DNA from: Sinorhizobium meliloti
GTDB taxonomy: Bacteria > Pseudomonadota > Alphaproteobacteria > Rhizobiales > Rhizobiaceae
Length of the DNA stretch: 64,000 bases
Reading direction: 5' to 3'
Assembly (NCBI RefSeq): GCF_035610345.1
Contig: NZ_CP141214.1
Location: forward strand, 776,230-840,229
A model generated the notes under the pieces. It had not been told where the DNA came from. It ran no database searches and worked only from the letters and a program-made list of their open reading frames with translations. Below are positions 29,028-37,461 of this stretch, in pieces. Made by a program: the position numbers and the translations under genes. Each line of letters starts with the position of its first letter. Position 1 is the first letter of the stretch.

Positions 29028-31463
29028 TCAATAGAGGCCTTGCGGGGCTGCCAGAAGCTGCTCGCGCAACGCGGCAGGGAGTTCGGCTCCCTCCGCGCCG
29101 AACCCGTCTATGACGGGACAGTCCGTCAAGCACGGCCCGGTTCCCGGTTTGAAGACCTCGACAGCCGAACCGGGGTCTCCTGAAGAGGCCCGCCTGCCCG
29201 TGCGGCGGTTCACGCTCGCGAAGGTCAGGCCGTGCGGAACGGGGAAGTCCACGGCAGGTTTGCCACGCATTGCCACCTTCATGAAGTCGATGAAGATCGG
29301 GGCCGCGAGTCCGCCGCCCGTTTCGCCGTAGCCCATGGGTTTCGGTGCGTCGTATCCCATGAAGATGCCGGTCACCAGCGTCGGGGTGTAGCCGACGAAC
29401 CAGACATCCTTCTCGTCGTTCGTGGTCCCGGTCTTGCCGGCGACCGGTGCGCCGAGCTGCGCCACCCGGTGCGCCGTTCCACGCTCGACCACGCCGCGCA
29501 GCATCGATGTCACCTGATAGGCCGTCATCGGATCGAGCACCTGCTTGCGGGTGTCGCGAAGCACCGGCTCTTCCTGATGCTGCCAGCTTGCGGCGTTGCA
29601 TCGATCGCAGGCGCGATCGTCGTGACGGAAGATCGTACGACCGTGACGATCCTGGATGCGGTCGATCATCGAGGGCTTAACGGCGTGTCCGCCATTGGCG
29701 AGGACCGCATAGGCTGAAACGAGCCGCGTCAGCGTGGTTTCGCCGGCTCCGAGCGACATCGGCAAGTAGGGGGCGAGCTTGTCGTAGAGGCCGAAGGCGC
29801 GGCCATATTCGGCAACGACGTCCATGCCCAGATGCCGGGCGAGGCGCACCGTCATCAGGTTGCGGCTTTTCTCAAGGCCGGTGCGCAGAGTGGAAGGACC
29901 GCCGAATTTGCCGTCGTAGTTCTTCGGTTTCCAAAGACGGCCCGCCCCGTCCGGCATCGAAAAGGGTGCGTCCATGACCAGCGTCGCCGGCGTGTAGCCG
30001 GTATCCAGGGCGGCGGCGTAAACGAAGGGCTTGAAGGCCGAGCCGGGCTGGCGCAAAGCCTGCGTCGCGCGATTGAAGCGTGACTGTGCAAAGGAAAAAC
30101 CGCCAATGCTCGCCAGCACGCGACCCGTATTCGGGTCCATCGACACGATCGCGCCCTGCACTTCGGGTATTTGTCGCAGGAGGTAACCGTCTTCCGCCTT
30201 CTCGACATGAACAACGTCCCCCGGCGAGAGGACCTTGTCGATGGAGTCGACCTGCCTGATCCTGCCTCCGGCAGAAAGCTTCAGCGCCCACTGCATGGTA
30301 TTGCTGCCGATAAAGCCCGTTTCGGGGCCGGACGGCGAGTGCTCGGGACCGGGCTTTGCACTGCGAAGTCCGATGCGTATACCCGCATCGGAACGGGAGA
30401 GCACTACGGCGATCTGCCACTCCTTCACATCCGTCAAAGTCTTCTGCTCAGCCAAGGCGGCCGTCCAGTCGGAGACATCGATATGTGCGACCGGCCCCCG
30501 AAAACCCCGCGCCTGGTCGTACTCGACGAGGCCGGCCCGAAGCGCCTTCAGCGCAGCCGCCTGAAGGGTTGGATCAAGCGTCGTGCGCACCGAAAGCCCG
30601 GCATTATAGAGAGCCGCCTCGCCATATTGCCCGGCGACTTCCCGGCGCACTTCCTCGGCGAAATAGTTTGCCTCCGCCATCAAGGGGGTTTCCGCCCGAG
30701 GCTTAACGCCGAGAGGTCTCGCCATCATGCTGCTTGCCTCCGCGGCGCTGACGAAGCCGTTGCGCTGCATCTGGCCGATCACCCAGTTGCGCCGGCTGAC
30801 CGCGCGTTCGGGATGCCGGTGCGGGTTGTAGTTGTTGGGTCCCTTCGGCAGAGCAGCGAGATACGCTGCCTCGGCAACGGTCAATTCGCTGACGGACTTG
30901 TCGAAATAGGTCAGCGCACCGGCGGCAATGCCGTAGGCCCCGAGCCCCAGGTAGATGTCGTTCAGATAGAGTTCGAGAATTCTGTCTTTGCTGAGCGAGT
31001 GCTCGATGCGGATCGAAAGCACCGCCTCCTTGATCTTGCGTTCAAGGGTGCGATCCGAAGAAAGCAGAAAGTTCTTGGCAAGTTGCTGGGTGATCGTCGA
31101 GGCTCCGATCATCCGTTGGCCGGAGCCCAGATTCACGGCATTGGACCAGGCAGCCTTGACGATGCTCAAGGCATCGATTCCGGAATGGGTATAGATGCTC
31201 TTGTCTTCCGCCGAGAGAAAGGCTGCCTTCACGCGCTGCGGGATCGCGGCGATAGGCAGATACAGACGCCTTTCCTTGGCGTATTCGGCAATCGGCGTTC
31301 CGTCATACGCGTAAAACCGCGTCATGAGCGCCGGCTCCCATTCTGCAAGCTTGCGGTGATCCGGCAGATCCTTCGCGATTCCCGACAGATAAACGGCGCC
31401 CGTGCCGAAGATAGCCAGCAATGCAGCCGAGGCGATGCCGAATATATAACCGATGACCTTCAT
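29028..31463 (-). CDS. Class A penicillin-binding protein (PBP1A-like)
   Basis: 811-residue bifunctional enzyme. A short cytoplasmic leader and TM helix (about 5-28) precede a GT51 glycosyltransferase domain: SAEDKSIYTHSGID (84-97, catalytic Glu 86), GASTITQQLAKN (120-131) and the RKIKEA and ILELYLN motifs. The transpeptidase domain has SAFK (475-478), SRN (533-535) and KTG (677-679). Cys 619/622 (CDRC) is an extra pair of unknown purpose. ATG 31463 (MKVIGYIFG) is preferred to an upstream ATG that adds 44 residues without family likeness. It is first of the pair with the class B gene and divergent from an AmpR-like LysR gene. Confidence 0.92.
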   Translation of the reverse strand: MKVIGYIFGIASAALLAIFGTGAVYLSGIAKDLPDHRKLAEWEPALMTRFYAYDGTPIAEYAKERRLYLPIAAIPQRVKAAFLSAEDKSIYTHSGIDALSIVKAAWSNAVNLGSGQRMIGASTITQQLAKNFLLSSDRTLERKIKEAVLSIRIEHSLSKDRILELYLNDIYLGLGAYGIAAGALTYFDKSVSELTVAEAAYLAALPKGPNNYNPHRHPERAVSRRNWVIGQMQRNGFVSAAEASSMMARPLGVKPRAETPLMAEANYFAEEVRREVAGQYGEAALYNAGLSVRTTLDPTLQAAALKALRAGLVEYDQARGFRGPVAHIDVSDWTAALAEQKTLTDVKEWQIAVVLSRSDAGIRIGLRSAKPGPEHSPSGPETGFIGSNTMQWALKLSAGGRIRQVDSIDKVLSPGDVVHVEKAEDGYLLRQIPEVQGAIVSMDPNTGRVLASIGGFSFAQSRFNRATQALRQPGSAFKPFVYAAALDTGYTPATLVMDAPFSMPDGAGRLWKPKNYDGKFGGPSTLRTGLEKSRNLMTVRLARHLGMDVVAEYGRAFGLYDKLAPYLPMSLGAGETTLTRLVSAYAVLANGGHAVKPSMIDRIQDRHGRTIFRHDDRACDRCNAASWQHQEEPVLRDTRKQVLDPMTAYQVTSMLRGVVERGTAHRVAQLGAPVAGKTGTTNDEKDVWFVGYTPTLVTGIFMGYDAPKPMGYGETGGGLAAPIFIDFMKVAMRGKPAVDFPVPHGLTFASVNRRTGRRASSGDPGSAVEVFKPGTGPCLTDCPVIDGFGAEGAELPAALREQLLAAPQGLY

Positions 31464-31555
31464 GCCGATACCAGTGGCTCCGACCAGACAAAAACTTGAC
31501 ACAGGAGTAGATGCCGCCTGTGGCGGATGCCGCGACGGTCGTGATTGAATGCCTG

Positions 31556-31650
31556 GAGCGGGATGAGGAAAGTGTGTGCGGCTTTCCGCCCGCATCCCGC
31601 TCTAACTTGTTGGAATCGATCACGTTCGTGATTTTTGGTCGACTCGACCA
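31556..31650. repeat. Palindromic dispersed repeat, copy B
   Basis: GAGCGGGATG (31556-31565) and its exact inverse complement (31593-31602) form the core palindrome. Read on the minus strand, bases 31581-31602 match 35375-35396 exactly over 22 bp, and similarity continues over about 75-80 bp into 31650. It lies between the divergent PBP1A and AmpR-like genes. The two copies are in opposite orientation. Confidence 0.75.
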
Positions 31651-31773
31651 GAAATCGTCGTGATCTTGTACTGCCTTGAACTGCGGGGAGAATGGCAGAA
31701 GCAACAGCACTCGACAAACGAGCAATCTTGCGGGTAGGCATGAATCAAACTTGGTCTAAACGAAGCTGATTCC

Positions 31774-32658
31774 ATGGAACTCCCAAAACTGCCCCTCAAT
31801 GCATTGCGTGCCTTCGAGGCATCGGCGCGCCACTGCAGCTTTACCCGTGCCGGACTGGAGCTACGGGTTTCGCAGACCGCGATCAGCCATCAAGTGAAGT
31901 CGCTCGAGGATCTGCTTGGCGTCAAGTTGTTCCGGCGGTTGCCGAGGGGCCTCGCCCTTACCGATGAGGGGTCGGCGCTTGCGCCGGTGATGAGCGACGT
32001 GTTCAAGCGCATGTGTGCGGCCATAAGCCGTTTCGAAGAAGGAAACTTCCAGGAAGTCGTGACCGTTGGCGTCGTCGGCACCTTTGCGATCGGCTGGCTG
32101 ATGCAGCGCTTGCCGGATTTTCATGATGCACATCCGAACCTGGACCTGCGCATCCTGAGCAATAACAACCGCGTCGATCTGGCCGGCGACGGCCTCGACT
32201 TCGCGATCCGGTTCGGGGACGGGTCATGGCATGGCACGGACGCAATGCATCTGTCGGTCGCACCGCTATCGCCGTTCTGCTCGCCTCGGATTGCTGCTCG
32301 GCTCAAGGAACCGGTCGACCTCGCCGGAATCGAGCTGTTGCGTTCGTACCGATCCGATGAGTGGGCCCAATGGTTCCGGGCAGCGGGCGCCCAGCCTCCC
32401 ATCCTGCGCGGCATGGTTTTCGATACCTCGCTGGCGCTGGCAGAGGCGGCCGCCCGGGGCTCGGGCGCAGCCCTCCTGCCGATCACCATGTTCGAGCATT
32501 ATATCGAGAGCGGACGGCTGGTTCAGCCTTTCGACATCACGGTGGCAGCGGGCGACTACTGGCTGACTTGGCTGAAGTCACGCCAGTTCACCAGAGGCAT
32601 GACCGCGTTCAAGTCGTGGCTGAAGCAACAATTGCCCAACCCTGCCGGCGTGCCATAG
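31774..32658 (+). CDS. LysR-family regulator, AmpR-like
   Basis: 294-residue LTTR. The N-terminus (LPLNALRAFEASARHCSFTR, HTH then linker to SHQVKSLEDLLGVKLFRRLPRGLALTDEG) is strikingly close to AmpR/GcvA-type regulators, as I recall. The C-terminal effector domain continues to KSWLKQQLP. In other bacteria AmpR responds to cell-wall fragments and controls a beta-lactamase gene. Here the divergent gene is PBP1A, with the class B PBP behind it, so these may be the targets; that is inference. The start is ATG 31774. The intergenic region contains a palindromic repeat but I see no proven AmpR site. Confidence 0.85.
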   Translation: MELPKLPLNALRAFEASARHCSFTRAGLELRVSQTAISHQVKSLEDLLGVKLFRRLPRGLALTDEGSALAPVMSDVFKRMCAAISRFEEGNFQEVVTVGVVGTFAIGWLMQRLPDFHDAHPNLDLRILSNNNRVDLAGDGLDFAIRFGDGSWHGTDAMHLSVAPLSPFCSPRIAARLKEPVDLAGIELLRSYRSDEWAQWFRAAGAQPPILRGMVFDTSLALAEAAARGSGAALLPITMFEHYIESGRLVQPFDITVAAGDYWLTWLKSRQFTRGMTAFKSWLKQQLPNPAGVP

Positions 32659-32671
32659 GCGGCAGGGTAGC

Positions 32672-32695
32672 TGCCGGGGCATGCCCGCCCCGGCA
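32672..32695. terminator. Hairpin, possible bidirectional terminator
   Basis: TGCCGGGGC (32672-32680) pairs with GCCCCGGCA (32687-32695) across a 6-base loop, in the 46-bp gap between convergent genes. No U-run follows on either strand, so it is a GC-rich hairpin rather than a textbook terminator. Confidence 0.5.
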
Positions 32696-32704
32696 TACCT
32701 GGCT

Positions 32705-33841
32705 TCAGACTGGTCGCCGCGCCCTCATGTCAAGGGCGAGTTCGCTGTCCTTGATTTCGCTGGTCGGCGCGAGCATCGAAAGTTCGAACGGCCGCAATGC
32801 GCTGCGTTCGGCCATGCGATGCGGCCAATCGGGATTGACGAGTGCGCCGCGTCCGAGCGCGATCATGTCCGCTCCGGCTTCCACCACCTGCTCAGCGCGC
32901 GCAAGATCGTGCAGGCTGCCATTGGCGATGAGGAAGAGACGCGGAGCGTGACGGCGGGCAAGCGACACGAGAGAGATGTCGCCGCCTTCGAAGGCCGGTT
33001 GCCAGGCTTCGAACTCCGTCACGTGAGCGAAATCGGCCGGGCTCCCGGCCAATGCCTCGAACACTCTCGCCGCCCCCTGTTCCCGCTCCGCCCATTTGTG
33101 CCGGAAGTCGTTGACCTTCCCCTGGGAGAGGCGCAGGCCGAGCGGCACGGATTGGCCGATGGCCGCGCGTACGGCCTTCAGCACTTCCAGGGACAGGCCC
33201 AGGCGAGCGACGATGTCGCCGCCCCAACGATCCTTGCGATGGTTGGTATAGTCGGTGAAGAACTGATCCAGGAGATAGCCGTTGGCGCCGTGTATCTCGA
33301 TGCCGTCGAAACCGGCGACCTCGATCGCCAGGCGCGCGGCACCGGCGAAACCCTCTATCGCGGCGGCGATCTCTGCTTCGCTGATCTCGCGCGGCACGGC
33401 ATAGGGGCCGTCGCCGCGGTAGCCGGTCATCTGGCTGCCTTTAGGGCGGACGGCCGAGGGACCGACTGTACCGGATCGGTGAGGATTTGCTTGAGACAGC
33501 GCGCCGCCATGCATGAGTTGCGCGAAGATCCTGCCCCCGGCCGCATGGACCGCATCGACGACGCGGCCCCAGGCCTCCGCCTGTTCCCGGTCGGTCAGGC
33601 CGGGCTGGCCCGAATAGGTCTGCGCATAGACCTTGTCTGTGTAGATCCCTTCTGTCGTCACCAGGCCGAAGCCGCCGCGTGCGAAGCGCTGATAGTAGTG
33701 CACCATGCGTTCGCCCGGCACACCGGCGGACGAAGCGCTGATGCGTGTCATCGGAGCGACCGACAGCCGGTTGGCGAAATCGAGACCTTTGAGGCTGGTA
33801 CCGGTGAAGACCGGTGAGGGGATGATCGCCGGCGCGTTCAT
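32705..33841 (-). CDS. NADH:flavin oxidoreductase / Old Yellow Enzyme family
   Basis: 378-residue FMN-dependent oxidoreductase. TIM-barrel motifs are present: RLSVAPMTRISA near the N-terminus, QLMHGGALS, HGANGYLLDQFF and the phosphate-binding GALVNPDWP near the C-terminus. It likely reduces an alpha,beta-unsaturated or other electrophilic substrate. ATG 33841 follows GGGAGCC; an upstream ATG inside the preceding gene is not needed. It starts 1 bp after the RidA-family stop codon, so the two are one operon and may deal with the same reactive metabolite. The substrate is unknown. Confidence 0.9.
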   Translation of the reverse strand: MNAPAIIPSPVFTGTSLKGLDFANRLSVAPMTRISASSAGVPGERMVHYYQRFARGGFGLVTTEGIYTDKVYAQTYSGQPGLTDREQAEAWGRVVDAVHAAGGRIFAQLMHGGALSQANPHRSGTVGPSAVRPKGSQMTGYRGDGPYAVPREISEAEIAAAIEGFAGAARLAIEVAGFDGIEIHGANGYLLDQFFTDYTNHRKDRWGGDIVARLGLSLEVLKAVRAAIGQSVPLGLRLSQGKVNDFRHKWAEREQGAARVFEALAGSPADFAHVTEFEAWQPAFEGGDISLVSLARRHAPRLFLIANGSLHDLARAEQVVEAGADMIALGRGALVNPDWPHRMAERSALRPFELSMLAPTSEIKDSELALDMRARRPV

Positions 33842-33842
33842 G

Positions 33843-34235
33843 TCAGCGGCTCCCGTCAAGCGCGATGGCCTCGATCTCGATCAGCGCCTTTGGCGAATAG
33901 AGCGAGGAAACCTCGATGATGCTGTCGGCTGGATAGGGCGCGGAGAACCACCTGCGGCGCAGTTCTACGATCTTTGCGAAATTTTCCATGGAGCGCAGGA
34001 AAATCGTAACCTTGACGACCTTGTCGAGCCCGGAACCGGCGGCTTTCAGGGCGCGATCGAGATTGCCGAAAGCCTGCTCGGCCTGGCGGTCGAAGTCGCC
34101 CTCGCCGACGATCTCGCCATTGTCGCCGATCGCCGCCTGACCCGAAACGAAGACGAAGCCATTGGCCTTGATTGCCTGCGAAAGCAGGAACGGCGCATAG
34201 GGATCCGGCTTCGTGACGACCTGTTCGAGAAACAT
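33843..34235 (-). CDS. RidA-family protein (YjgF/enamine deaminase-like)
   Basis: 130-residue RidA/YjgF/Rid family member, which typically hydrolyses reactive enamine/imine intermediates. Family segments are visible: PFLLSQAIKANGFVFVSGQAAI, EQAFGNLDRALKAAGSGLDKVVKVTIFL and a C-terminal SLYSPKALIEIEAIAL. The catalytic Arg region (RRRWFSAPYPADS) is conserved in outline, though I cannot assign the subfamily. ATG 34235 follows AAAGGACA; earlier in-frame ATGs lie too far out. It is divergent from a LysR gene at 34362 across about 126 bp and upstream of the OYE gene. Confidence 0.88.
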   Translation of the reverse strand: MFLEQVVTKPDPYAPFLLSQAIKANGFVFVSGQAAIGDNGEIVGEGDFDRQAEQAFGNLDRALKAAGSGLDKVVKVTIFLRSMENFAKIVELRRRWFSAPYPADSIIEVSSLYSPKALIEIEAIALDGSR

Positions 34236-34361
34236 GGGGTGTCCTTTCATGATTGAGTTTTGCTCAGCTCGGCACTGTTGCCTTGCTCGTCGAGGGCAAT
34301 ATGTTGGTCCCTTCGCGCATTGACAAAGGAGCATTTCTCAGTCGATAGATGAGTTGAACTC

Positions 34362-35312
34362 ATGCGTGGGGAAGTGATGAGAAAGCTGCCGCCACTTGGC
34401 GCATTGCGGGTCTTCGAGGCTGCTGCCCGCCGGCTGAGCTTTAAGGACGCATCCGAGGAACTCAACGTTTCAGCAACCGCCGTCAGTCACCAGATCCGCC
34501 AGTTGGAGGAGATGCTGAACGTCAAGCTCTTCGAGCGCGCAACGCGACAGGTGCATCTGACCGCCGCGGGAAAGACGCTGTATCCCGTGCTGCGCGACGG
34601 CCTGGACCGCTTCGAACAGGCGATCGCAGACGTGCGCCGCCAGCAGGCGGGACAGGTGGCGCGGCTCACGTCCACCGTCGCCTTCGTCGCGAAGCGGCTG
34701 GCGCCGCTCGCAGGCTCGTTTCGCGAGGCGCATCCGGATTGGACGTTGCGGCTCGACGCCTCCAACCGAGCCGTCGATCTGGAGGCAGATGCGGATGCCG
34801 CCATCCGTTTCGGCGGCGGCAACTATCCGGGGCTTGTCACGGAGCCGCTTTTTGCGGATCGCTTTGCGCCGGTCTGCGCGCCGCGCCTGGTTCGGACCAG
34901 CGCTGCCGATCTCCGGCATGCGACGCTCATCCATTTCGATTGGGGTCCGGCACGGCGCGACGATCCGCGCGCGCCTGTGTGGCGGCAATGGCTGGCACGG
35001 GCCGGCGTTGACGACATCGACGCGAGCGCGGGAATTTCATTCACAGACGAAATCCACGCGGTCCAGGCCGTGGTGGCCGGGCAGGGGATCGGGTTGCTGA
35101 GCCTCACCCTGGTCGCGGAAGAGCTCGCCTCCGGCATCCTCGTCCAGCCATTCGAACTGTCGCTCGAAGGCGACCGCTGCGATCTCGTGTACAGCCCGCG
35201 CATGGCCGACCGGCCCGCGACGCGCGTGCTGCGCGACTGGGTGATGGCGCAATTCGGCGATCCGGAGCATCGACTCCACCGGGGGCGGTCACTTGCCCAG
35301 CCTCGCGCTTAG
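34362..35312 (+). CDS. LysR-family regulator, GcvA-like
   Basis: 316-residue LTTR. The HTH covers LGALRVFEAAARRLSFKDASEELNVS onward (partial listing) and the C-terminus carries the effector domain. Two start codons are possible: ATG 34362 or ATG 34377, the second with GGGGAAG 4 bp upstream and beginning MRKLPPLGAL, the usual GcvA-like start. It is divergent from the RidA/OYE operon, which is its likely target by arrangement. Its stop overlaps the next repeat. Confidence 0.88.
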   Translation: MRGEVMRKLPPLGALRVFEAAARRLSFKDASEELNVSATAVSHQIRQLEEMLNVKLFERATRQVHLTAAGKTLYPVLRDGLDRFEQAIADVRRQQAGQVARLTSTVAFVAKRLAPLAGSFREAHPDWTLRLDASNRAVDLEADADAAIRFGGGNYPGLVTEPLFADRFAPVCAPRLVRTSAADLRHATLIHFDWGPARRDDPRAPVWRQWLARAGVDDIDASAGISFTDEIHAVQAVVAGQGIGLLSLTLVAEELASGILVQPFELSLEGDRCDLVYSPRMADRPATRVLRDWVMAQFGDPEHRLHRGRSLAQPRA

Positions 35313-35405
35313 AGCACGATGCTCTTGGGTCGGGTGGACCTAAAAACATGAACATGATCGATTTCAGGACGTTTGAGCGGGATGCGGGCGGAAAGCTGTA
35401 CCCAC
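35311..35405. repeat. Palindromic dispersed repeat, copy A
   Basis: It begins with AGAGCACGATGCTCT (35311-35325), a perfect 6-bp-arm palindrome overlapping the LysR stop codon. Bases 35375-35396 are identical over 22 bp to the minus strand of 31581-31602, and the flanking sequence (about 35327-35405) aligns with copy B with scattered mismatches. Confidence 0.75.
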
Positions 35406-35581
35406 GTCGTCGGCAAGGTGTCGCGCGGCGGAGCTTTTGCGCCAACATGTGAATTGCCGGTCGTCGAGCGCTTCGGCGCGCCGGTGCACGGCTTGGCTCT
35501 CTGAACCCGTGGCTCTATTATCTTCTTTCATGGGGTCCAGCCTCCGCGCCGTTGCGGAAATTACGGAAAACGAGTGTTGAA

Positions 35582-35860
35582 ATGACATCCACTGCGACCG
35601 CCGCGACGGTTTCCAAGAATTTCGGGGCTTTCCAGGATGCCGCCGTGCGCGAGCCGGTGATCATCACCAAGAATGGCTGGCCGCGCACCGTGCTCATCGC
35701 CTATGAAGACTATCTGCGGCTGGCGCGACGCGATCGCCGGGTCGAGGCAACGGCGGAGCTGAGCGGCGACGAGCTCGCCGCAGTCGGAAAATCCGAAATG
35801 GAGACGGGCTTCGATCATCTCGATGCCGAACTGCTGACGGACAAGAATGCTGCCGACTGA
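35582..35860 (+). CDS. Phd/YefM-type antitoxin
   Basis: 92-residue antitoxin. The N-terminal half (TATAATVSKNFGAFQDAAVREPVIITKNGWPRTVLIAYEDYLRL, listed in part) is the Phd/YefM DNA-binding fold; the C-terminal tail is acidic and likely wraps the toxin. I chose ATG 35582; ATG 35552 is also in frame. It overlaps the downstream toxin frame by 14 bp, as in true antitoxin/toxin operons. The partner toxin is frameshifted (see next entry), so only the antitoxin appears intact. Confidence 0.75.
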   Translation: MTSTATAATVSKNFGAFQDAAVREPVIITKNGWPRTVLIAYEDYLRLARRDRRVEATAELSGDELAAVGKSEMETGFDHLDAELLTDKNAAD

Positions 35861-36274
35861 AATAAAGGTCGGCCACGTCTTCCGTTATTCCTATCTCTGG
35901 CACTGGCAATATCTCGAGGGTCGCGAGGAAGGTGACAAGGATCGGCCCTGCCTGGTGCTGGCGCTGGTCACCACGCTCGAAGATGGCACGCCCGCGGTGC
36001 GGGTGCTGCCAATCACCCATACGCCACCGGGCAAGCTCGACGAGTCGATCGAGATGCCCCCGACGACCAAGCCGCCGCCTTGGGCTTGATGACGAGCCCT
36101 CCTGGATTGTGCTCAGCGAAAGCAACCGCTTCGCTTGGCCTGGTCCGGATATCCGGCCGGTGAATAGCGACAGCGGCTATTTCGGTGCCACCGGCGCTGT
36201 TTGGCGAAGTAAAGCGCCGCTTTGTCGAACTTGCCCGGGCTCAACGGCACCAGCCGGCAATCCGCAGCGATTAA
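35847..36274 (+). pseudogene. PemK/MazF-like toxin, two frameshifts
   Basis: Reading frame 1 (from ATG 35847) gives [20 protein letters not shown], a start I recall from PemK-like plasmid-maintenance toxins, but terminates at 36089. From about 36069 the +1 frame continues the protein ([20 protein letters not shown]), and from about 36190 the next +1 frame continues to [12 protein letters not shown] and TAA 36272-36274. Joining the three pieces gives about 141 residues in a coherent order. Two one-base insertions (or sequencing errors) therefore appear to disrupt the toxin. The insertions are inferred from frame continuity, not from an alignment. Confidence 0.65.
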
Positions 36275-36329
36275 GGTGGGCGGCAGAGAGTGCTTTGGCC
36301 GCAGCGGCATGAGTGAGGTCCATCGGATA

Positions 36330-36367
36330 GGGCGCCGCGACGCGTTCGGAAAGCACGCGCGGCGCCC
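36330..36367. terminator. GC-rich hairpin after the toxin remnant
   Basis: GGGCGCCGCG (36330-36339) and CGCGGCGCCC (36358-36367) are exact inverse complements around an 18-base loop. It lies between the toxin remnant and napE and is followed by only a short T-rich stretch (GACTTTATA), so a terminator role is plausible but not strong. Confidence 0.4.
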
Positions 36368-36490
36368 GACTTTATACGTTCCGAGACCTGAATTTTCAAT
36401 CAGGATACGATTTCGTGCAGGTTCTCTTTCCTTTTGAATTGGATGCCCTAGCCTTCTGTGAGGCGCTGCGTTTGGAGAGGAGACGCCTAG

Positions 36491-36673
36491 ATGTCCGATG
36501 CCGACCAGACAACGGCGGACCTGTCACGCTTGCGGCGACAAGAATTCATCACCTTTCTCGTGCTGGCCTTCGGCATTTGGCCACTTGTTGCCGTGGGGTT
36601 CGTAGGCGCCTACGGCTTTCTCATCTGGATGTTCCAGATCGTCGCCGGGCCGCCGGGGCCGCCGGGACATTGA
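36491..36673 (+). CDS. napE: NapE, small membrane subunit of periplasmic nitrate reductase
   Basis: 60-residue protein with one hydrophobic helix (about 22-46, FLVLAFGIWPLVAVGFVGAYGF) and the C-terminal WMFQIVAGPPGPPG pattern of NapE. Its function is not known; it is usually first of alpha-proteobacterial nap operons. ATG 36491 follows GGAGAGGAGA. The region upstream (36368-36490) should hold the nap promoter; I do not see an FNR-type palindrome there. Confidence 0.85.
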   Translation: MSDADQTTADLSRLRRQEFITFLVLAFGIWPLVAVGFVGAYGFLIWMFQIVAGPPGPPGH

Positions 36674-36680
36674 GGGCGGC

Positions 36681-37181
36681 ATGGGCGAGGGCACGGACAC
36701 ATCGAGACGGAATTTTTTGCGCGGCCGGTACGACACGCCAAGCCATCGTGTCTGTCCCCCCGGAACTACTGCTGCGAGCCTCGATGCCTGCACCGGCTGC
36801 GGGAGGTGTGTCGACGCCTGTCCGACGCACATCATCAGGTTGATCTCGGATCGCCCGGCGCTCGATTTCTCCGTCGCAGAGTGTACATTCTGCGGTCAAT
36901 GCGCGGAACTCTGTCCCGAGCCGGTTTTCACCGGCCGGCTGAGATACTTTCCCCACGTCGCGATGATCGGCGAGAGCTGCCTTGCCAGGAACCGCACCGA
37001 TTGCCAGGCCTGTCGCGACGTCTGTCCGACAGAGGCGATCCGCTTCCGTCCGCGTGCCGGCGGACCCTTCTCACCCGAGCTTAGCGATGAGGCCTGCACC
37101 GGCTGCGGCGCCTGTCTCTCCGTCTGTCCGGTGGCGGCGATCGGCATTCGCGAGGTCGAGTGGGAGCGCGCCCATGTCTGA
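36681..37181 (+). CDS. napF: NapF, ferredoxin-type protein for nitrate reductase
   Basis: 166-residue iron-sulfur protein that helps insert the 4Fe-4S cluster in NapA. Cys clusters are CTGCGRCVDACP (37-48), CTFCGQCAELCP (68-79), a middle group with CQACRDVCP, and CTGCGACLSVCP near the C-terminus, giving about four 4Fe-4S sites. The N-terminus SRRNFLRG resembles a twin-arginine motif, but NapF works in the cytoplasm, so this may be a chance likeness. It starts 7 bp after napE and overlaps napD by 8 bp. Confidence 0.92.
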   Translation: MGEGTDTSRRNFLRGRYDTPSHRVCPPGTTAASLDACTGCGRCVDACPTHIIRLISDRPALDFSVAECTFCGQCAELCPEPVFTGRLRYFPHVAMIGESCLARNRTDCQACRDVCPTEAIRFRPRAGGPFSPELSDEACTGCGACLSVCPVAAIGIREVEWERAHV

Positions 37182-37461
37182 TCGGAGCGCGTCCTATCAT
37201 ATATCCAGCGCGGTTATCGTGACGATGCCACATATGCGGGAGCGTGTCGTCGAAAGTCTCACCGAGATGCCGAACGTCGACGTTTACGCCCATGAGGCGG
37301 GAAAGATCGTCGTCGTGATCGAGGGCACGAGCACAGGAATGCTCGGCGAAAGTCTTTCGCGCATCGGGATGCTCGAGGGCGTGGTGGCAGCGAACATGGT
37401 GTTTGAGCATGTCGAAACTCAAGGAGAGGTCGGCCATGACCGGCGAACTGACGCGGCGTGA
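37174..37461 (+). CDS. napD: NapD, chaperone for NapA maturation
   Basis: 95-residue NapD. It has the [19 protein letters not shown] and [16 protein letters not shown] segments of the ferredoxin-like fold that binds the NapA Tat leader. ATG 37174 lies inside the napF stop region (8-bp overlap) and the gene in turn overlaps napA by 26 bp, so translational coupling is likely. The assignment is strong because of its position between napF and napA. Confidence 0.9.
   Translation: MSDRSASYHISSAVIVTMPHMRERVVESLTEMPNVDVYAHEAGKIVVVIEGTSTGMLGESLSRIGMLEGVVAANMVFEHVETQGEVGHDRRTDAA

Noticed and set aside
30171..31499. 442-codon plus-strand frame
   Set aside because: Antisense to the PBP1A gene, which has all enzymatic motifs.
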